A stretch of 64,000 bases of DNA from Acidobacteriaceae bacterium KBS 89 (lineage in GTDB: Bacteria; Acidobacteriota; Terriglobia; Terriglobales; Acidobacteriaceae). A program made the position numbers and the translations under genes. Below, in pieces: positions 8,952-19,548 of this stretch. The notes below the pieces were generated by a model, which saw only the letters and a program-made list of their open reading frames with translations, had not been told where the DNA came from and made no database searches. The stretch's first letter is position 1, and the number at the start of each line of letters is the position of its first letter. Where the stretch lies: assembly GCA_000381605.1 (NCBI GenBank), contig KB906754.1:1323147-1387146 (forward strand). The letters are read 5' to 3'.

Positions 8952-9443
8952 CTAGTCGTACTGCAATATATGTGGAGCTGGCTCCGTCAGCGTCCCATCC
9001 TTGCGCTCGTACCACATAAACAGTTTGTGGTTCCCATTCACTCGTACCGCAACGATAATCCCGCTCCCGAACGCCCCTTTCCCATCCGTCTTCGATATAT
9101 CGACGTGATGCGAAACAATTGGCCCGCCCACCGGGCTTTCGGTGGTCCAATCTTCGGTAAACCGCTTCAACGTGTACTCGAACTTCTCCGGATGCTGTTT
9201 CCAGTTCTCATCGTTCATCCAGATCGCGTAGGCCGTGTCATAGTCCTTCGCCTCCAGAGCATTAAAGAAATTGTTCACCCGATGCTCCGCCGGAATGTTC
9301 GAGAAAAACCAGCCATGCCCCAGCATGAAACCGCCCATCCCCAGGACCACCGTTAACACCACCAACACACCGGCGGCTATCAGCAAATTGCGGTTCCGCC
9401 TGTCGCGGCGGCTATCGTACTCCGGTGCATTCAACAGCGTCAT
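8952..9443 (-). CDS. Single-pass membrane protein, 163 aa, function unknown
   Basis: A basic N-terminus (SRRDRRNRN) precedes one transmembrane helix at about residues 22-44. The C-terminal domain of about 115 residues then lies outside (FFNALEAKDYDTAYAIWM, ending YERKDGTLTEPAPHI). The NFFxALxxxDYxxAY pattern is common in small cystatin/NTF2-like domains that follow a membrane anchor. It is the last gene of a minus-strand run with DinB and YraN. No function can be assigned. Confidence 0.7.
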   Translation of the reverse strand: MTLLNAPEYDSRRDRRNRNLLIAAGVLVVLTVVLGMGGFMLGHGWFFSNIPAEHRVNNFFNALEAKDYDTAYAIWMNDENWKQHPEKFEYTLKRFTEDWTTESPVGGPIVSHHVDISKTDGKGAFGSGIIVAVRVNGNHKLFMWYERKDGTLTEPAPHILQYD

Positions 9444-9500
9444 CGTTCTCGTCCCTCATCGATCAACTTCATTAGACACCGGCGTCGACCAGTTCGGTTG

Positions 9501-10010
9501 CTATCCTGGCATCTCGCCCGCTGTTCCCAGCCACAATCGCATCGCGCGTAGATGATGTTCCATATGGGCGATGTAGTCTGCGATCAAAAATCCCAGCGTC
9601 AACGGCTGCCCCGCCACCACGCCTGCATTCTGTAGACCAGCCTTCTCGACATGACCTATCGTCCACCCCACATGCTCATTCAGGGCAAACCACAGCGCCA
9701 GCACCTGTGCCCAGTCGCGCTCCGCATAATGTTGCAGACTCACCCACGCCATCTGTTCATACCCAGGCAGGCTCTGACCAGCCTCAATCTGCAGCCGCAC
9801 AATCCTTCCCAGATTGTTCACCGCCGAATCGATCAGATGCCCCACCACCTGCTTGGCGCTCCACTTCCCTTCGCGCTCCGGCACACTCGCCTCAGCCTCA
9901 GAGATCGTCAGCAGCCACGGCATCCAACGCCGCAATACCTCCGCCAGCCGCTCGCTCAGCTCAACAGGATCCGCCAGCGCAACATCCGGCTCCTTCGCAT
10001 ACCTCACCAT
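9501..10010 (-). CDS. DinB-family (DUF664-like) protein, 169 aa
   Basis: A four-helix-bundle DinB/YfiT-type protein. The metal-binding histidines are visible: H58 in VGHLIDSAVNN and H149 with H152/H153 in YIAHMEHHL. Family members are metal-dependent thiol or bacillithiol transferases, or damage-inducible proteins of unknown chemistry. The substrate here is unknown. The start codon overlaps the end of the YraN gene by seven bases, indicating translational coupling. A second DinB-type gene is at 19781-20350. Confidence 0.85.
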   Translation of the reverse strand: MVRYAKEPDVALADPVELSERLAEVLRRWMPWLLTISEAEASVPEREGKWSAKQVVGHLIDSAVNNLGRIVRLQIEAGQSLPGYEQMAWVSLQHYAERDWAQVLALWFALNEHVGWTIGHVEKAGLQNAGVVAGQPLTLGFLIADYIAHMEHHLRAMRLWLGTAGEMPG

Positions 10011-10462
10011 CCAAACGCACCTCGATAGAGATCGAACTCAATTCCAGATGGCAGTAAGTATACCGACACCACATCGAACCTCACTGGCACCTCCGTCCTC
10101 AGCTTCTCTGGAAACCCTCTCAAATAAGCTCGCGCCATCCGTCGCAGCATCTCCTGCTTGTCACGATCCACGGCCATCTCTGCCGGGATCGCGTCCCGCC
10201 CACTCCGTGTCTTCACTTCCACAAAACATAGCCGGTCTCCATCCCATCCAATGAGATCGACATCGCCCCACAACTTGGCACTCTTCCATCGCCTGGCCAC
10301 GACGGTATAGCCCAGCTTTCGCAGGTAAAACAGCGCCTCCCTCTCACCTCGCTCACCTGTTACAAGATGCGCTGGCCCACCCTGTCCACCCCGCCTTGCA
10401 GCCAATGCGTCCATCCACCGCAGCGCCCAGGCCTGCACATCGATCCAACCCGTTCCCGTCAT
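10004..10462 (-). CDS. yraN: YraN family (UPF0102) endonuclease-like protein, 152 aa
   Basis: A PD-(D/E)xK nuclease-fold protein. The family signature GERGEREA (36-43) is followed by GDVDLIGWDGDRLCFVEVKT, giving active-site D67/D69, E82 and K84. An extra 30 N-terminal residues precede the domain; family members usually run about 120 aa. Members are thought to act in DNA recombination, repair or uptake, but the role is not firmly known. It overlaps the DinB gene downstream. Confidence 0.88.
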   Translation of the reverse strand: MTGTGWIDVQAWALRWMDALAARRGGQGGPAHLVTGERGEREALFYLRKLGYTVVARRWKSAKLWGDVDLIGWDGDRLCFVEVKTRSGRDAIPAEMAVDRDKQEMLRRMARAYLRGFPEKLRTEVPVRFDVVSVYLLPSGIEFDLYRGAFGW

Positions 10463-10542
10463 CTCAATCGTCCCAAATGATTTCGAAACATCATCCCCAC
10501 TAGCATACGTCCGCCGCTACCACCCCAGAGATAGGATGAGAC

Positions 10543-10932
10543 ATGCGATTGAACCGGGCAATGATCTTCGTGAAAGATTTGCACCGCATGGCCGCGTTTT
10601 ATGGCCGCACGATGCGACTGGAACTGATCGAGGATTCGCGCACCGAGTCATGGGCAGAATTTGACGCCGGTGGAATCCGACTCGCCTTGCACGCTATTCC
10701 TTCTCACATCGCAGAGAACATCGAGATCACCCAACCCGCCAGCGCACGCGAAGCCAATCCCGTAAAGCTCATATTTGAGGTAGATGATCTTGAAGCCAGG
10801 ATTTCATCGCTCGAATCGGTAGGCGTAACAATCGTGAAGCGGCCATGGGGCGCATGCGACGTCATCGATCCGGAGGGCAACATCTTCCAGATCTGCTCTT
10901 CGACAACAAGCAACCAGACCGGATCGAAATAA
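10543..10932 (+). CDS. VOC (glyoxalase/bleomycin resistance) family protein, 129 aa
   Basis: One vicinal-oxygen-chelate domain with two beta-alpha-beta-beta-beta repeats. The first begins MRLNRAMIFVKDLHRMAAFYG and the second is around KLIFEVDDLEARISSLESVGV. The ending GACDVIDPEGNIFQIC is the family hallmark, with a terminal metal-ligand-type position. These enzymes bind a divalent metal and act on diverse small molecules, so the substrate cannot be read from sequence. The gene diverges from yraN with an 80-base gap. Confidence 0.88.
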   Translation: MRLNRAMIFVKDLHRMAAFYGRTMRLELIEDSRTESWAEFDAGGIRLALHAIPSHIAENIEITQPASAREANPVKLIFEVDDLEARISSLESVGVTIVKRPWGACDVIDPEGNIFQICSSTTSNQTGSK

Positions 10933-11162
10933 CACCCAGCAACCCCTCGTGCGTTCGGCATCTCATACATTCAACAGTCCGCAAACGAGATCGCTCAGGA
11001 CGATTGCGATGGCTGGTTGGATCGTCGTTTGGCGGTATTGTTTCGCAGTGCATGCTGCTTTGCGTCGACGTTCGGAATGAGCTTCAAACCAACTGACCGC
11101 TTGTGCCGTCCAACCAGAGGGTCTCTTCCAGGTTCTTTCTGTCGCACCCTGGAAGGAGGGCG

Positions 11163-11993
11163 ATGAAGAAGCTATTGTTGGCATGCGTTCTCGTTGTTCC
11201 TGGTGCTGTCATTGCTGCGATTGGTGCGCAACAGCCCTTCCGCGAGTATCCGTCGGTAGAGTACGGCGAGAGCATACCTTTGCCTCCGGATTGGAACAAG
11301 CGAGCTGAGTTTATCTTCGCGCGCCTAATGTTTCCGGGTGGCCCGTTGGATGGGTATCAACTTACCGGCCGATTCACGGGTCCGTGGCAAAAGGGCCTTT
11401 CGCTCTGGACACAGGACTATCCTCGAGCGGATCGATCTTTTGCCGCTGCTATGCGCCGATTGACCCGCGTTGATGTGCGATCAGTGGAGCAGGCGGTCAA
11501 TCCAGACGACGGCGACGAGATCTACAACTGGCCCTTCATCTATGCCGTACAGGTCGGCGAGTGGGGGCTCACCGAGCCGCAGGCCAAAAAGCTGCGCGAC
11601 TATCTCCTTCGCGGTGGCTTTTTCTGGGGCGACGACTGTCACGGCAGCGAGGAGCTGGCTTACTTTGAAAAGACCATGAAGATGGTCTTTCCTGAACGTG
11701 AGTTGGTCGACATTCCTGATAACGATCCAATCTTTCACACCGTCTTCGATCTCGATCAACGGTTCCAGATCGTCGGCGCCGAACACCTTCGGGAGGGCCA
11801 TAAGAAAGACGGCTACGTCGCACACTGGAAAGGCATCTACGACGACAACGGCCGAATCATGGTCGCCTTCACGCAGAACTCCAACGTCGGGGACTCATGG
11901 GAGTTCCTCGACGACGCGAGTTATCCGGCGAAATTCTCGATAATGGGGACGCAGACCGGCGTGAACTATGTGCTCTATTCGATGACACACTAG
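11163..11993 (+). CDS. DUF4159 domain secreted protein, 276 aa
   Basis: The start at 11163 is chosen because aaggaggg lies just upstream and a signal peptide follows (MKKLLLACVLVVPGAVIAAIGAQ). The longer frame from 11103 adds 20 residues with no binding site. The mature part matches the DUF4159 layout: FIFARLMFPGG, then LRDYLLRGGFFWGDDCHG, then a long C-terminal ThuA-like half ending SIMGTQTGVNYVLYSMTH. DUF4159 proteins have a class I glutamine amidotransferase-like fold without known activity. It is convergent with the beta-lactamase-like gene, 53 bases apart. Confidence 0.85.
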   Translation: MKKLLLACVLVVPGAVIAAIGAQQPFREYPSVEYGESIPLPPDWNKRAEFIFARLMFPGGPLDGYQLTGRFTGPWQKGLSLWTQDYPRADRSFAAAMRRLTRVDVRSVEQAVNPDDGDEIYNWPFIYAVQVGEWGLTEPQAKKLRDYLLRGGFFWGDDCHGSEELAYFEKTMKMVFPERELVDIPDNDPIFHTVFDLDQRFQIVGAEHLREGHKKDGYVAHWKGIYDDNGRIMVAFTQNSNVGDSWEFLDDASYPAKFSIMGTQTGVNYVLYSMTH

Positions 11994-12046
11994 ACTCAAC
12001 TTGCGCGATTCCTCGGCAGAATCCCACACTCGCTGCCATGTTTCGG

Positions 12047-13465
12047 CTAAGGCTTCCTCACCTGACCGGACTGTTCACGTTGAAATCGCAGATCCCACAC
12101 TCGCGGCCCATTCAGGCTGAGCGCGACGATGGTGCCTGCACCGTCACGCACAAATCGAATATGTCCCACCGTTGCATCGAAAGCATCGGCCTTGGTAGGC
12201 GTGAGGTCGAAGTCTGCTGCCGGTTGGCGGTGCATTTTCAGGGTCCCACCCTCCGCGACGACAGTAAACGCAGTGTCAGCTTCGCTGCTGGCATACACCC
12301 CTTCAAATTCATGCAGATTACTTGGACGCCATGAAGGCACTCGTTCATCCCCTGCGGTTCCCGCAACGGCCTTATCAGCAACCCGTGGCGTCGGGGCCGG
12401 AAGATGAAGATAGATGCGCGCAACCCGATGGGCAAGATCAGTAGTATCGGCTGAGGATGCATTACACAGGACAGCGATAGAAAAGCCTTTCGCTGGAATG
12501 CGGCCGAGCCACGCTCTGTATCCTGCTGTGGCACCGGAGTGGTTCACCTCGCTGAGCCCTTGAAAGTCCTGAAGGAAGAGACCTAGTCCGTATCCAGTAT
12601 GCTTACCGTCGGACAAAGTGCTCTCCACCTGCATCGTTTGGAACACCCATGGATGCACGGCGCCTGTAGTCATGTTCCTGTTCCACTTCAGCAAGTCATC
12701 CACCGTTGTCAGTAGTCCGCCATTTCCATACACATCTTCAAATGGCATCATCTGCTCCCAGCCACCGTCATGTGTTTCATAGGCAATCGCACGGTTGGGC
12801 ACGATCTTGCGGAAATTGTCGCGCCACTGCGTGTCTTTCATCCCGAGAGGCTCGAAGAGCTCCTTCCGGCTGAACGCCTGCAGGCTGGATTTGGTGACGC
12901 GCTCGATCAGCATCGCAAGCAGGTTGTAGCCGCTGTTCGTGTACGACCACGCCGTACCGGGCGTATAGTTCAAGGCCCGCTGACGGCTCAGGATCTCGAG
13001 TACATAGGCGTGGGTATACTCGCGCGTCGTTCGAGGCCAGCCGGCCACCGCCTCAATCTCGCCCCAGTCGCGGAGACCGCTCGTGTGGTTCATCAGTTCA
13101 CGAACCGTAATCGGCTTCTCGTACACCGGAAGCTCAGGGAAGTATTTCCGTATGTCGTCTTCCAGAGAGATCTGCCCACGCTCGACGAGTAAAAGAGCGG
13201 CGGCCGCGGTGAACTGCTTACTGACAGACCCGGCTTCGAATACCGTGGAAGGCGTGTTGGGGACACCATGTTCAAGATCCGCCATCCCCCACGCCGCACT
13301 CCACGTGTCCGTCCCCGGCGAATCAACGCCGACCGCACAACCCGGCGTGTCCGACCGCTGAAACCCGGCGAAGACGGAGGACAACTCCTCCTTGCCTGGT
13401 GTCTGAGCGGCGCACACGACGGTCAGATACAGCGCAACGGCAAGTGCCATACAGAACCTCGGCAT
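12047..13465 (-). CDS. Secreted class C beta-lactamase-like serine hydrolase, 472 aa
   Basis: The signal peptide is MPRFCMALAVALYLTVVCAAQ. The penicillin-binding fold has the S80-x-x-K83 pair (AGSVSKQF), Y175-T-N177 (SYTNSG) and the third box H309-S-G (NHSGATAGYR). Such proteins include beta-lactamases, D-aminopeptidases, DD-peptidases and esterases. HSG replacing KTG is common in the esterase/peptidase group, so antibiotic resistance should not be assumed. A C-terminal lipocalin-like extension (about 375-472) follows. The gene is a single unit between convergent and divergent neighbours. Confidence 0.9.
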   Translation of the reverse strand: MPRFCMALAVALYLTVVCAAQTPGKEELSSVFAGFQRSDTPGCAVGVDSPGTDTWSAAWGMADLEHGVPNTPSTVFEAGSVSKQFTAAAALLLVERGQISLEDDIRKYFPELPVYEKPITVRELMNHTSGLRDWGEIEAVAGWPRTTREYTHAYVLEILSRQRALNYTPGTAWSYTNSGYNLLAMLIERVTKSSLQAFSRKELFEPLGMKDTQWRDNFRKIVPNRAIAYETHDGGWEQMMPFEDVYGNGGLLTTVDDLLKWNRNMTTGAVHPWVFQTMQVESTLSDGKHTGYGLGLFLQDFQGLSEVNHSGATAGYRAWLGRIPAKGFSIAVLCNASSADTTDLAHRVARIYLHLPAPTPRVADKAVAGTAGDERVPSWRPSNLHEFEGVYASSEADTAFTVVAEGGTLKMHRQPAADFDLTPTKADAFDATVGHIRFVRDGAGTIVALSLNGPRVWDLRFQREQSGQVRKP

Positions 13466-13575
13466 GTTTCACCTCGAACGTTATATACATCAGGAAGTAG
13501 AGCACACACGGTAATTTTCTCCGCGTACCTCCGTCCACCAACGCTCGAACATGGTTCTCGCTGTAGCATGGACCC

Positions 13576-14235
13576 ATGAACGTCATCCTCTTCGGAGCGA
13601 CAGGCATGGTCGGCCAGGGCGTCCTACGCGAATGCCTCCTCAACCCCGACGTGCAGCAAATCCTCTCAATCGTGCGCACACCGTCCAACCAGCACCACGC
13701 CAAACTACGCGAGCTCGTCCATAAAGATTTCTTCGACTACTCCAGCATCGAACCGCAGCTCACCGGCTACGACGCCTGCTTCTTCTCCCTCGGCGTCTCA
13801 TCCGCCGGTATGGACGAAGCCAAATACACCCACCTCACCTACGACCTGACCCTCGCCGCCGCCACCGCCCTCGCCCGCCTCAACCCCAACATGACCTTCC
13901 TCTACGTCTCCGGCGCCGGCACCGACTCGACCGAACGCGGCCGCAGCATGTGGGCCCGCGTCAAAGGCAAGACCGAAAACGACCTTCTCAAGCTCCCCTT
14001 CCACGCCGCCTACATGTTCCGTCCCGGGGCCATCCAACCCATGCACGGCATCAGATCGAAGACGAAGCTCTACCAGACGTTCTACACGGTCCTCGGCCCA
14101 ATTCTCCCACTCCTCAAATCCGCCTTCCCCAAATACATCACCAGCACCGAGCAACTCGGCCGCGCCATGCTCCGCGTCGCCAAACAAGGCTATCCCCGAC
14201 CCATCCTCGAAACGAAAGACATCGACACCCTCTAG
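13576..14235 (+). CDS. NAD(P)-binding Rossmann-fold oxidoreductase-like protein, 219 aa
   Basis: The dinucleotide motif GATGMVGQG at residues 7-15 follows the first beta strand (MNVILF). The segment FLYVSGAGTDS and the later FRPGAIQP belong to the atypical short-chain dehydrogenase group, close in layout to HTATIP2/TIP30-like proteins. The YxxxK catalytic pair is not obvious, so it may bind NADPH without classical reductase chemistry. Cytoplasmic. It diverges from the beta-lactamase-like gene. Confidence 0.85.
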   Translation: MNVILFGATGMVGQGVLRECLLNPDVQQILSIVRTPSNQHHAKLRELVHKDFFDYSSIEPQLTGYDACFFSLGVSSAGMDEAKYTHLTYDLTLAAATALARLNPNMTFLYVSGAGTDSTERGRSMWARVKGKTENDLLKLPFHAAYMFRPGAIQPMHGIRSKTKLYQTFYTVLGPILPLLKSAFPKYITSTEQLGRAMLRVAKQGYPRPILETKDIDTL

Positions 14236-14383
14236 GACCCACCACGCAATCCACCGCCCGAACGAGCGGCCCGCGACTTCTACCGATGGGTGATTGTGAA
14301 TCGACAACCAGAGCCCGAAGATTAAACAGATCGTTTGCGGGATCAGCCCTGTTGAATGCTAATGTGGCAACCGATGTAGAGAA

Positions 14384-15565
14384 TTGAAGCGGAACATATT
14401 AGTTATGTGTAATTTGCGCATTTCAGGCCCCTGGACTTTGACTGCCCTGCTGACCGCGATGCTCAGTCTGCAGGCGCACGCCCGGTCCTCTCAGACTCAG
14501 ATCCAACTCATCCCAGCCTCCTCGCCGATCCAGATTGCGGCAAAACCTTTTAGGTCTTCACCTGACTCCGGAAACATCTCCGCTAGCGAGTTACCCGATG
14601 CCCCAGGTACACACACCCCTACCGAGCTGACAGAGAACCACCAACCCGGCAGCATCACCGGCACCGTCCTTGACGCCAACGGAGCCGAAGTTCCCGGCGC
14701 TCTGGTTGTGCTGGAAAACCTCGACACCAGAGTCCAGCGCACATCAACGACAGACGGATCCGGCTCGTTCCAATTCGACGCCGTCGAACCCGGAAGAATT
14801 AGCCTCACCATCACTTCAACAGGGTTCGCACCCTGGGTCTCAACCGACCTCACCCTCCAGCCCGGCCAGATCTACGAGGCTCCCCAAATCGCCCTCCAGG
14901 TCGCATCCGCCATGACGGAGATCGCCGTCACCTTCACCCAGCACGACATCGCCGAAGAACAAATGACCTTCGCGGAGAAGCAGCGTGTCCTCGGCGTCTT
15001 CCCCAACTTCTACGCCTCCTACGTATGGGACGCGGCTCCCCTAAGCTCCGGCCAGAAGTTCCGCCTAGCCTGGAGAACCCTGATCGATCCCGTAACCATA
15101 GCAATCCCCGCACTCATCGCCGGCGTCGAGCAGTCGCAGAACGGCTTCAGCGGATACGGTCAGGGCGCACAAGGCTACGCCAAACGCTTCGGCGCCTCCT
15201 ACACCGACACCGTCGTCGGCACCATGATCGTCGACGCAATCCTCCCCTCCGTCCTTCACCAGGACCCGCGCTACTTCTACAAAGGTAAAGGAAGCATTCG
15301 TTCTCGCGCCCTCTACGCCATCTCCACCGTCTTCATCTGCAAGGGCGACAACCGGCACTGGCAGCCCAACTACTCCAACGTCCTCGGCAGCCTCGCCTCC
15401 GCAGGAATCTCCAACGCCTATTACCCCTCCACCGACCGAAACGGCATTCACCTGACCATCGACAACTGGCTCGTTGGCATGGCATCCGGCGCGGCCGGCT
15501 CCCTCTTCCAGGAATTCCTCGTCAAAAAAATCTCCCACGGCATCCAGCCCCAATCCGGCTACTAA
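14384..15565 (+). CDS. Secreted carboxypeptidase-regulatory-like domain protein, 393 aa
   Basis: The start is TTG 14384 or ATG 14405; both keep a hydrophobic export segment ending near LQAHARS. A low-complexity Pro/Ser/Thr linker follows. A carboxypeptidase-regulatory-like beta-sandwich is at about 88-160 (GSITGTVLDANGAEVPGALV, then TTDGSGSFQFDAVEPG). A C-terminal domain of about 200 residues contains FPNFYASYVWDAAPLSSGQK and PSVLHQDPRYFYKG. In Acidobacteria the beta-sandwich usually heads a TonB-dependent barrel; here the barrel is absent. Function unknown, envelope location likely. Confidence 0.8.
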   Translation: MKRNILVMCNLRISGPWTLTALLTAMLSLQAHARSSQTQIQLIPASSPIQIAAKPFRSSPDSGNISASELPDAPGTHTPTELTENHQPGSITGTVLDANGAEVPGALVVLENLDTRVQRTSTTDGSGSFQFDAVEPGRISLTITSTGFAPWVSTDLTLQPGQIYEAPQIALQVASAMTEIAVTFTQHDIAEEQMTFAEKQRVLGVFPNFYASYVWDAAPLSSGQKFRLAWRTLIDPVTIAIPALIAGVEQSQNGFSGYGQGAQGYAKRFGASYTDTVVGTMIVDAILPSVLHQDPRYFYKGKGSIRSRALYAISTVFICKGDNRHWQPNYSNVLGSLASAGISNAYYPSTDRNGIHLTIDNWLVGMASGAAGSLFQEFLVKKISHGIQPQSGY

Positions 15566-15684
15566 AACCCCCTCAAAATCCCGAAATCCCCTCCGATCCG
15601 CCTGACTTCTCCCCAAAAAGTCAACCATTGCCTCCACCGCCCGACCCTGCGATACTTAATTGTGCACACCAGGCACAAACTTAA

Positions 15685-17355
<1,671 letters not shown>

Positions 17356-17384
17356 TGCAATTTTTTCTTTGAGGGAGTTTTCGC

Positions 17385-17475
17385 GTTTTTGCAGGGGGTT
17401 TTTGTAAAAATAGGTGGTAAAACGTGGTTTTTTGGTGGTGAATTTGTGGTGGAATCGTGGTGATTTGTGGTGAAT
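17385..17475 (+). repeat. GTGGT-rich dispersed repeat, copy 1
   Basis: Begins with gcgtttttgc (about 17385) and then has closely spaced GTGGT/GGTGGT words. The core at 17433-17466 matches the reverse complement of 30340-30373 at 32 of 34 positions. It lies between convergent genes, downstream of and in sense with pyrG. Confidence 0.75.
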
Positions 17476-17634
17476 TGGCTGGCACTTTTCCAGTCTCAAA
17501 AATACGCCACGGATTCTGGATTTATTTTTGAGTAATTCCCGTTTTGGGAATATTCGACATATATTCGGCCGGTCGAAGGTGCGATTGTGTCACCAGGCAA
17601 GCGAACCTAAAAGCATCCCCAAACACAATTTATT

Positions 17635-18585
17635 TCAGGTCAGCGGCCGATGAGATGACAGCAGGTGACTGAGAGCCGCTGCTCCATATTTCCTGGCGAG
17701 ACGCTGAAGGAACATTGGCTCGACGGATTTAGCAAAGGAAATAGTTCCTGCTAATTCGAGAATCTCCTGTTCATTGAGCATACCGAGTACATACCTATGG
17801 AACCCAGCGCTAATTTCTCTCTTTCTTTCTCTTCCCATTGAAACGCGCCCATCGTTCGTGAGGACAAGGCCCGTTACACGTCTCAGCCCCTTCTTTGAAG
17901 CATGGACGGTCTTGGTTTCGTTTAGCTTTAGCCGGGGAGGCCGAGTTCGTTTGCAGACTTCTGCAACCTGTCTCTCCATTTGACTCAAAACACCTGGTTC
18001 ATTTGTCGAAAAAGACAGGTCGTCTGCATATCGGGTGTATGTGACGCCAGATCCGGCGCAAAGGGCCTCCATTTTTAAGTCGAAGTTGAATAGCAGGATG
18101 TTCGATAAGAGAGGCGAGCTTGGCGCGCCTATCGAAAGTTGAGGGACATTACTTCTCTTTTTCCGCCAAAATAAGATCTTCGAAAGATATCCAATTTCCT
18201 CGTCGGTCCACACGGTCGCGAGTGGATTTGTTCGCATAAATTTTTCAAAGTCTGTCGACTTGATGGACGGGAAGAAGTTCATAAAATCCAGCTTGCAGAG
18301 ATATTTATGAGCAGCGTGCGGCGCGGCATTGTCCAAGATGTTTTTCCCGTTGCGGTAGGCAACAGCAGCAGGATGGATCGGGAACGCCGCCAAGACGTTT
18401 TTCATCGTCCAGTACTGCAGCGGCTTAACTTCGCGTGCGGGTTGTGCAATAGTCCGTTTCTTGCCGGGCGCCTTCTTCTCAATCTCATAGACTTTGTAGC
18501 GATAGGGTGCGGACTTCACCAGATAGAGTAAGTCATCGGGCGGTAGGACAAGATCATTTGACAACCTTTCCAGCAGGTTGCTCAC
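17635..18585 (-). CDS. Retron reverse transcriptase, 316 aa
   Basis: Copies part of its own ncRNA (msd) into msDNA, priming from a 2'-OH of the ncRNA. Retron hallmarks are visible. The NAxxH motif is N86-A-A-P-H90, the catalytic Asp of block A is D100 in KLDFMNFFPSI, and GAPSSPLLSN is at 153-162. The polymerase box Y186-A-D-D189 lies in YTRYADDLSFS, and the VTG triplet at 237-239 lies in RRVTGLVLTND. The length is normal for the family. There are no fused domains and no integrase or group II intron maturase part. The ATG overlaps the stop of the effector gene (ATGA), so translation is coupled. Confidence 0.93.
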   Translation of the reverse strand: MSNLLERLSNDLVLPPDDLLYLVKSAPYRYKVYEIEKKAPGKKRTIAQPAREVKPLQYWTMKNVLAAFPIHPAAVAYRNGKNILDNAAPHAAHKYLCKLDFMNFFPSIKSTDFEKFMRTNPLATVWTDEEIGYLSKILFWRKKRSNVPQLSIGAPSSPLLSNILLFNFDLKMEALCAGSGVTYTRYADDLSFSTNEPGVLSQMERQVAEVCKRTRPPRLKLNETKTVHASKKGLRRVTGLVLTNDGRVSMGRERKREISAGFHRYVLGMLNEQEILELAGTISFAKSVEPMFLQRLARKYGAAALSHLLSSHRPLT

Positions 18586-19517
18586 GGCGTCCCCCCTTTT
18601 GCTCGCCTTATAAAGGCGGAGAGCGCTTTGGTCTTCTCTGTGGTTAACGGCAGATCTTTACGGAGGAGCATCCTCAACCTGGCTCGATCAGTGGGTGTCT
18701 TTGGGGCATAGTCCACATACTCGGGTCCGCCTAACGGGTTCATGAAGTAGTTAACATTTCCATAGTGAAAGGCGGATATCAGGTGGAGTTGATCGAGCAG
18801 AAACAGATATTTCTTTAGTTCTGGAAGCTTGATTGATATCGCGAGACTGCTGAGAATTTCTTGAAGATCTTGCTGTAGCACCACAACATTCAACGTGACG
18901 AGGTCAGCAATTAGAAGCATCACATGCCCGTGGTCGCCAGCCCGAAAACTTGCAGTCTTCGGCTTTGCTCTGAGTATTTCTTGGATCTCTTTAGCCACCT
19001 CATCTAGGGTGTCAGTTGCACCTGCAGGATCAATCTTCCTTGGCGCTCCGGGGGTCGGACTCGAAAGCCACGGATAGGACAGGACACTTTTCGGCCTAAT
19101 CCGTTGTGCATGTTCAATGAGACCGTTTCGTATGAAGGATGTTTGTCCGAAGTGGGCATCTTCAATGACCACAACGAGCTTATCTTGGAGGAGGCTCATT
19201 TGGGAGAACGCGCCAAACTCAGCTATCGCGCCGGGGCTTTCTACAAACAACAGAATGCATGCGGAAAGGCCGGCAAGGTGCTCTTCAAGCTCCAACAGAT
19301 CTGCGAACAGCTTGCGGGACTGGTACCATTTGTCCGCGTCTTCAGCGAGTTGGACCCTGCTGAGGAGGTCAGGATCAGGCTTAACCTTGTACTCGTAGAA
19401 GTGCGCGCGGAGGGACTGGTCGAAGTCATTTAGCGGCCCGCCACACAGGAAGATGTAGTCAGGCTGAGTCAGAATCGTGAATGAACCCGGGTTGACTGAG
19501 TCCGAGAAAGTGCCCAA
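18582..19517 (-). CDS. Retron effector, nucleoside deoxyribosyltransferase-like, 311 aa (St85/Ec86 type)
   Basis: Toxic partner of the retron. The N-terminal half looks like a nucleoside deoxyribosyltransferase/N-glycosidase fold. A first strand is followed by a Gly turn (DYIFLCGGPL, 20-29). ACILLFVESPGAIAEFGAFS (87-106) places E100 where the family keeps its catalytic Glu. The C-terminal third (about 205-268) resembles a winged helix, as in type II-A effectors. The gene sits between the ncRNA and the RT, the type II-A order. The start is probably TTG 19517, with CGGGAG just upstream; no ATG fits. By analogy with Ec86 RcaT, the RT-msDNA complex should hold it inactive until phage interference. 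This function is inferred. Confidence 0.82.
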   Translation of the reverse strand: MGTFSDSVNPGSFTILTQPDYIFLCGGPLNDFDQSLRAHFYEYKVKPDPDLLSRVQLAEDADKWYQSRKLFADLLELEEHLAGLSACILLFVESPGAIAEFGAFSQMSLLQDKLVVVIEDAHFGQTSFIRNGLIEHAQRIRPKSVLSYPWLSSPTPGAPRKIDPAGATDTLDEVAKEIQEILRAKPKTASFRAGDHGHVMLLIADLVTLNVVVLQQDLQEILSSLAISIKLPELKKYLFLLDQLHLISAFHYGNVNYFMNPLGGPEYVDYAPKTPTDRARLRMLLRKDLPLTTEKTKALSAFIRRAKGGTP

Positions 19518-19548
19518 TTTGCTCCCGAGGCTCTCCTGTTGTCGCGTG

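Noticed and set aside
12017..12100. Repeated phrase atcccacactcg near the convergent end of DUF4159 and the beta-lactamase-like gene
   Set aside because: Only two short copies, one of them inside coding sequence; no dyad or known element.
17385..17475. Possible CRISPR array from the repeated GTGGT words
   Set aside because: The unit is only 5-8 bases with irregular spacing, no unique spacers and no cas genes.
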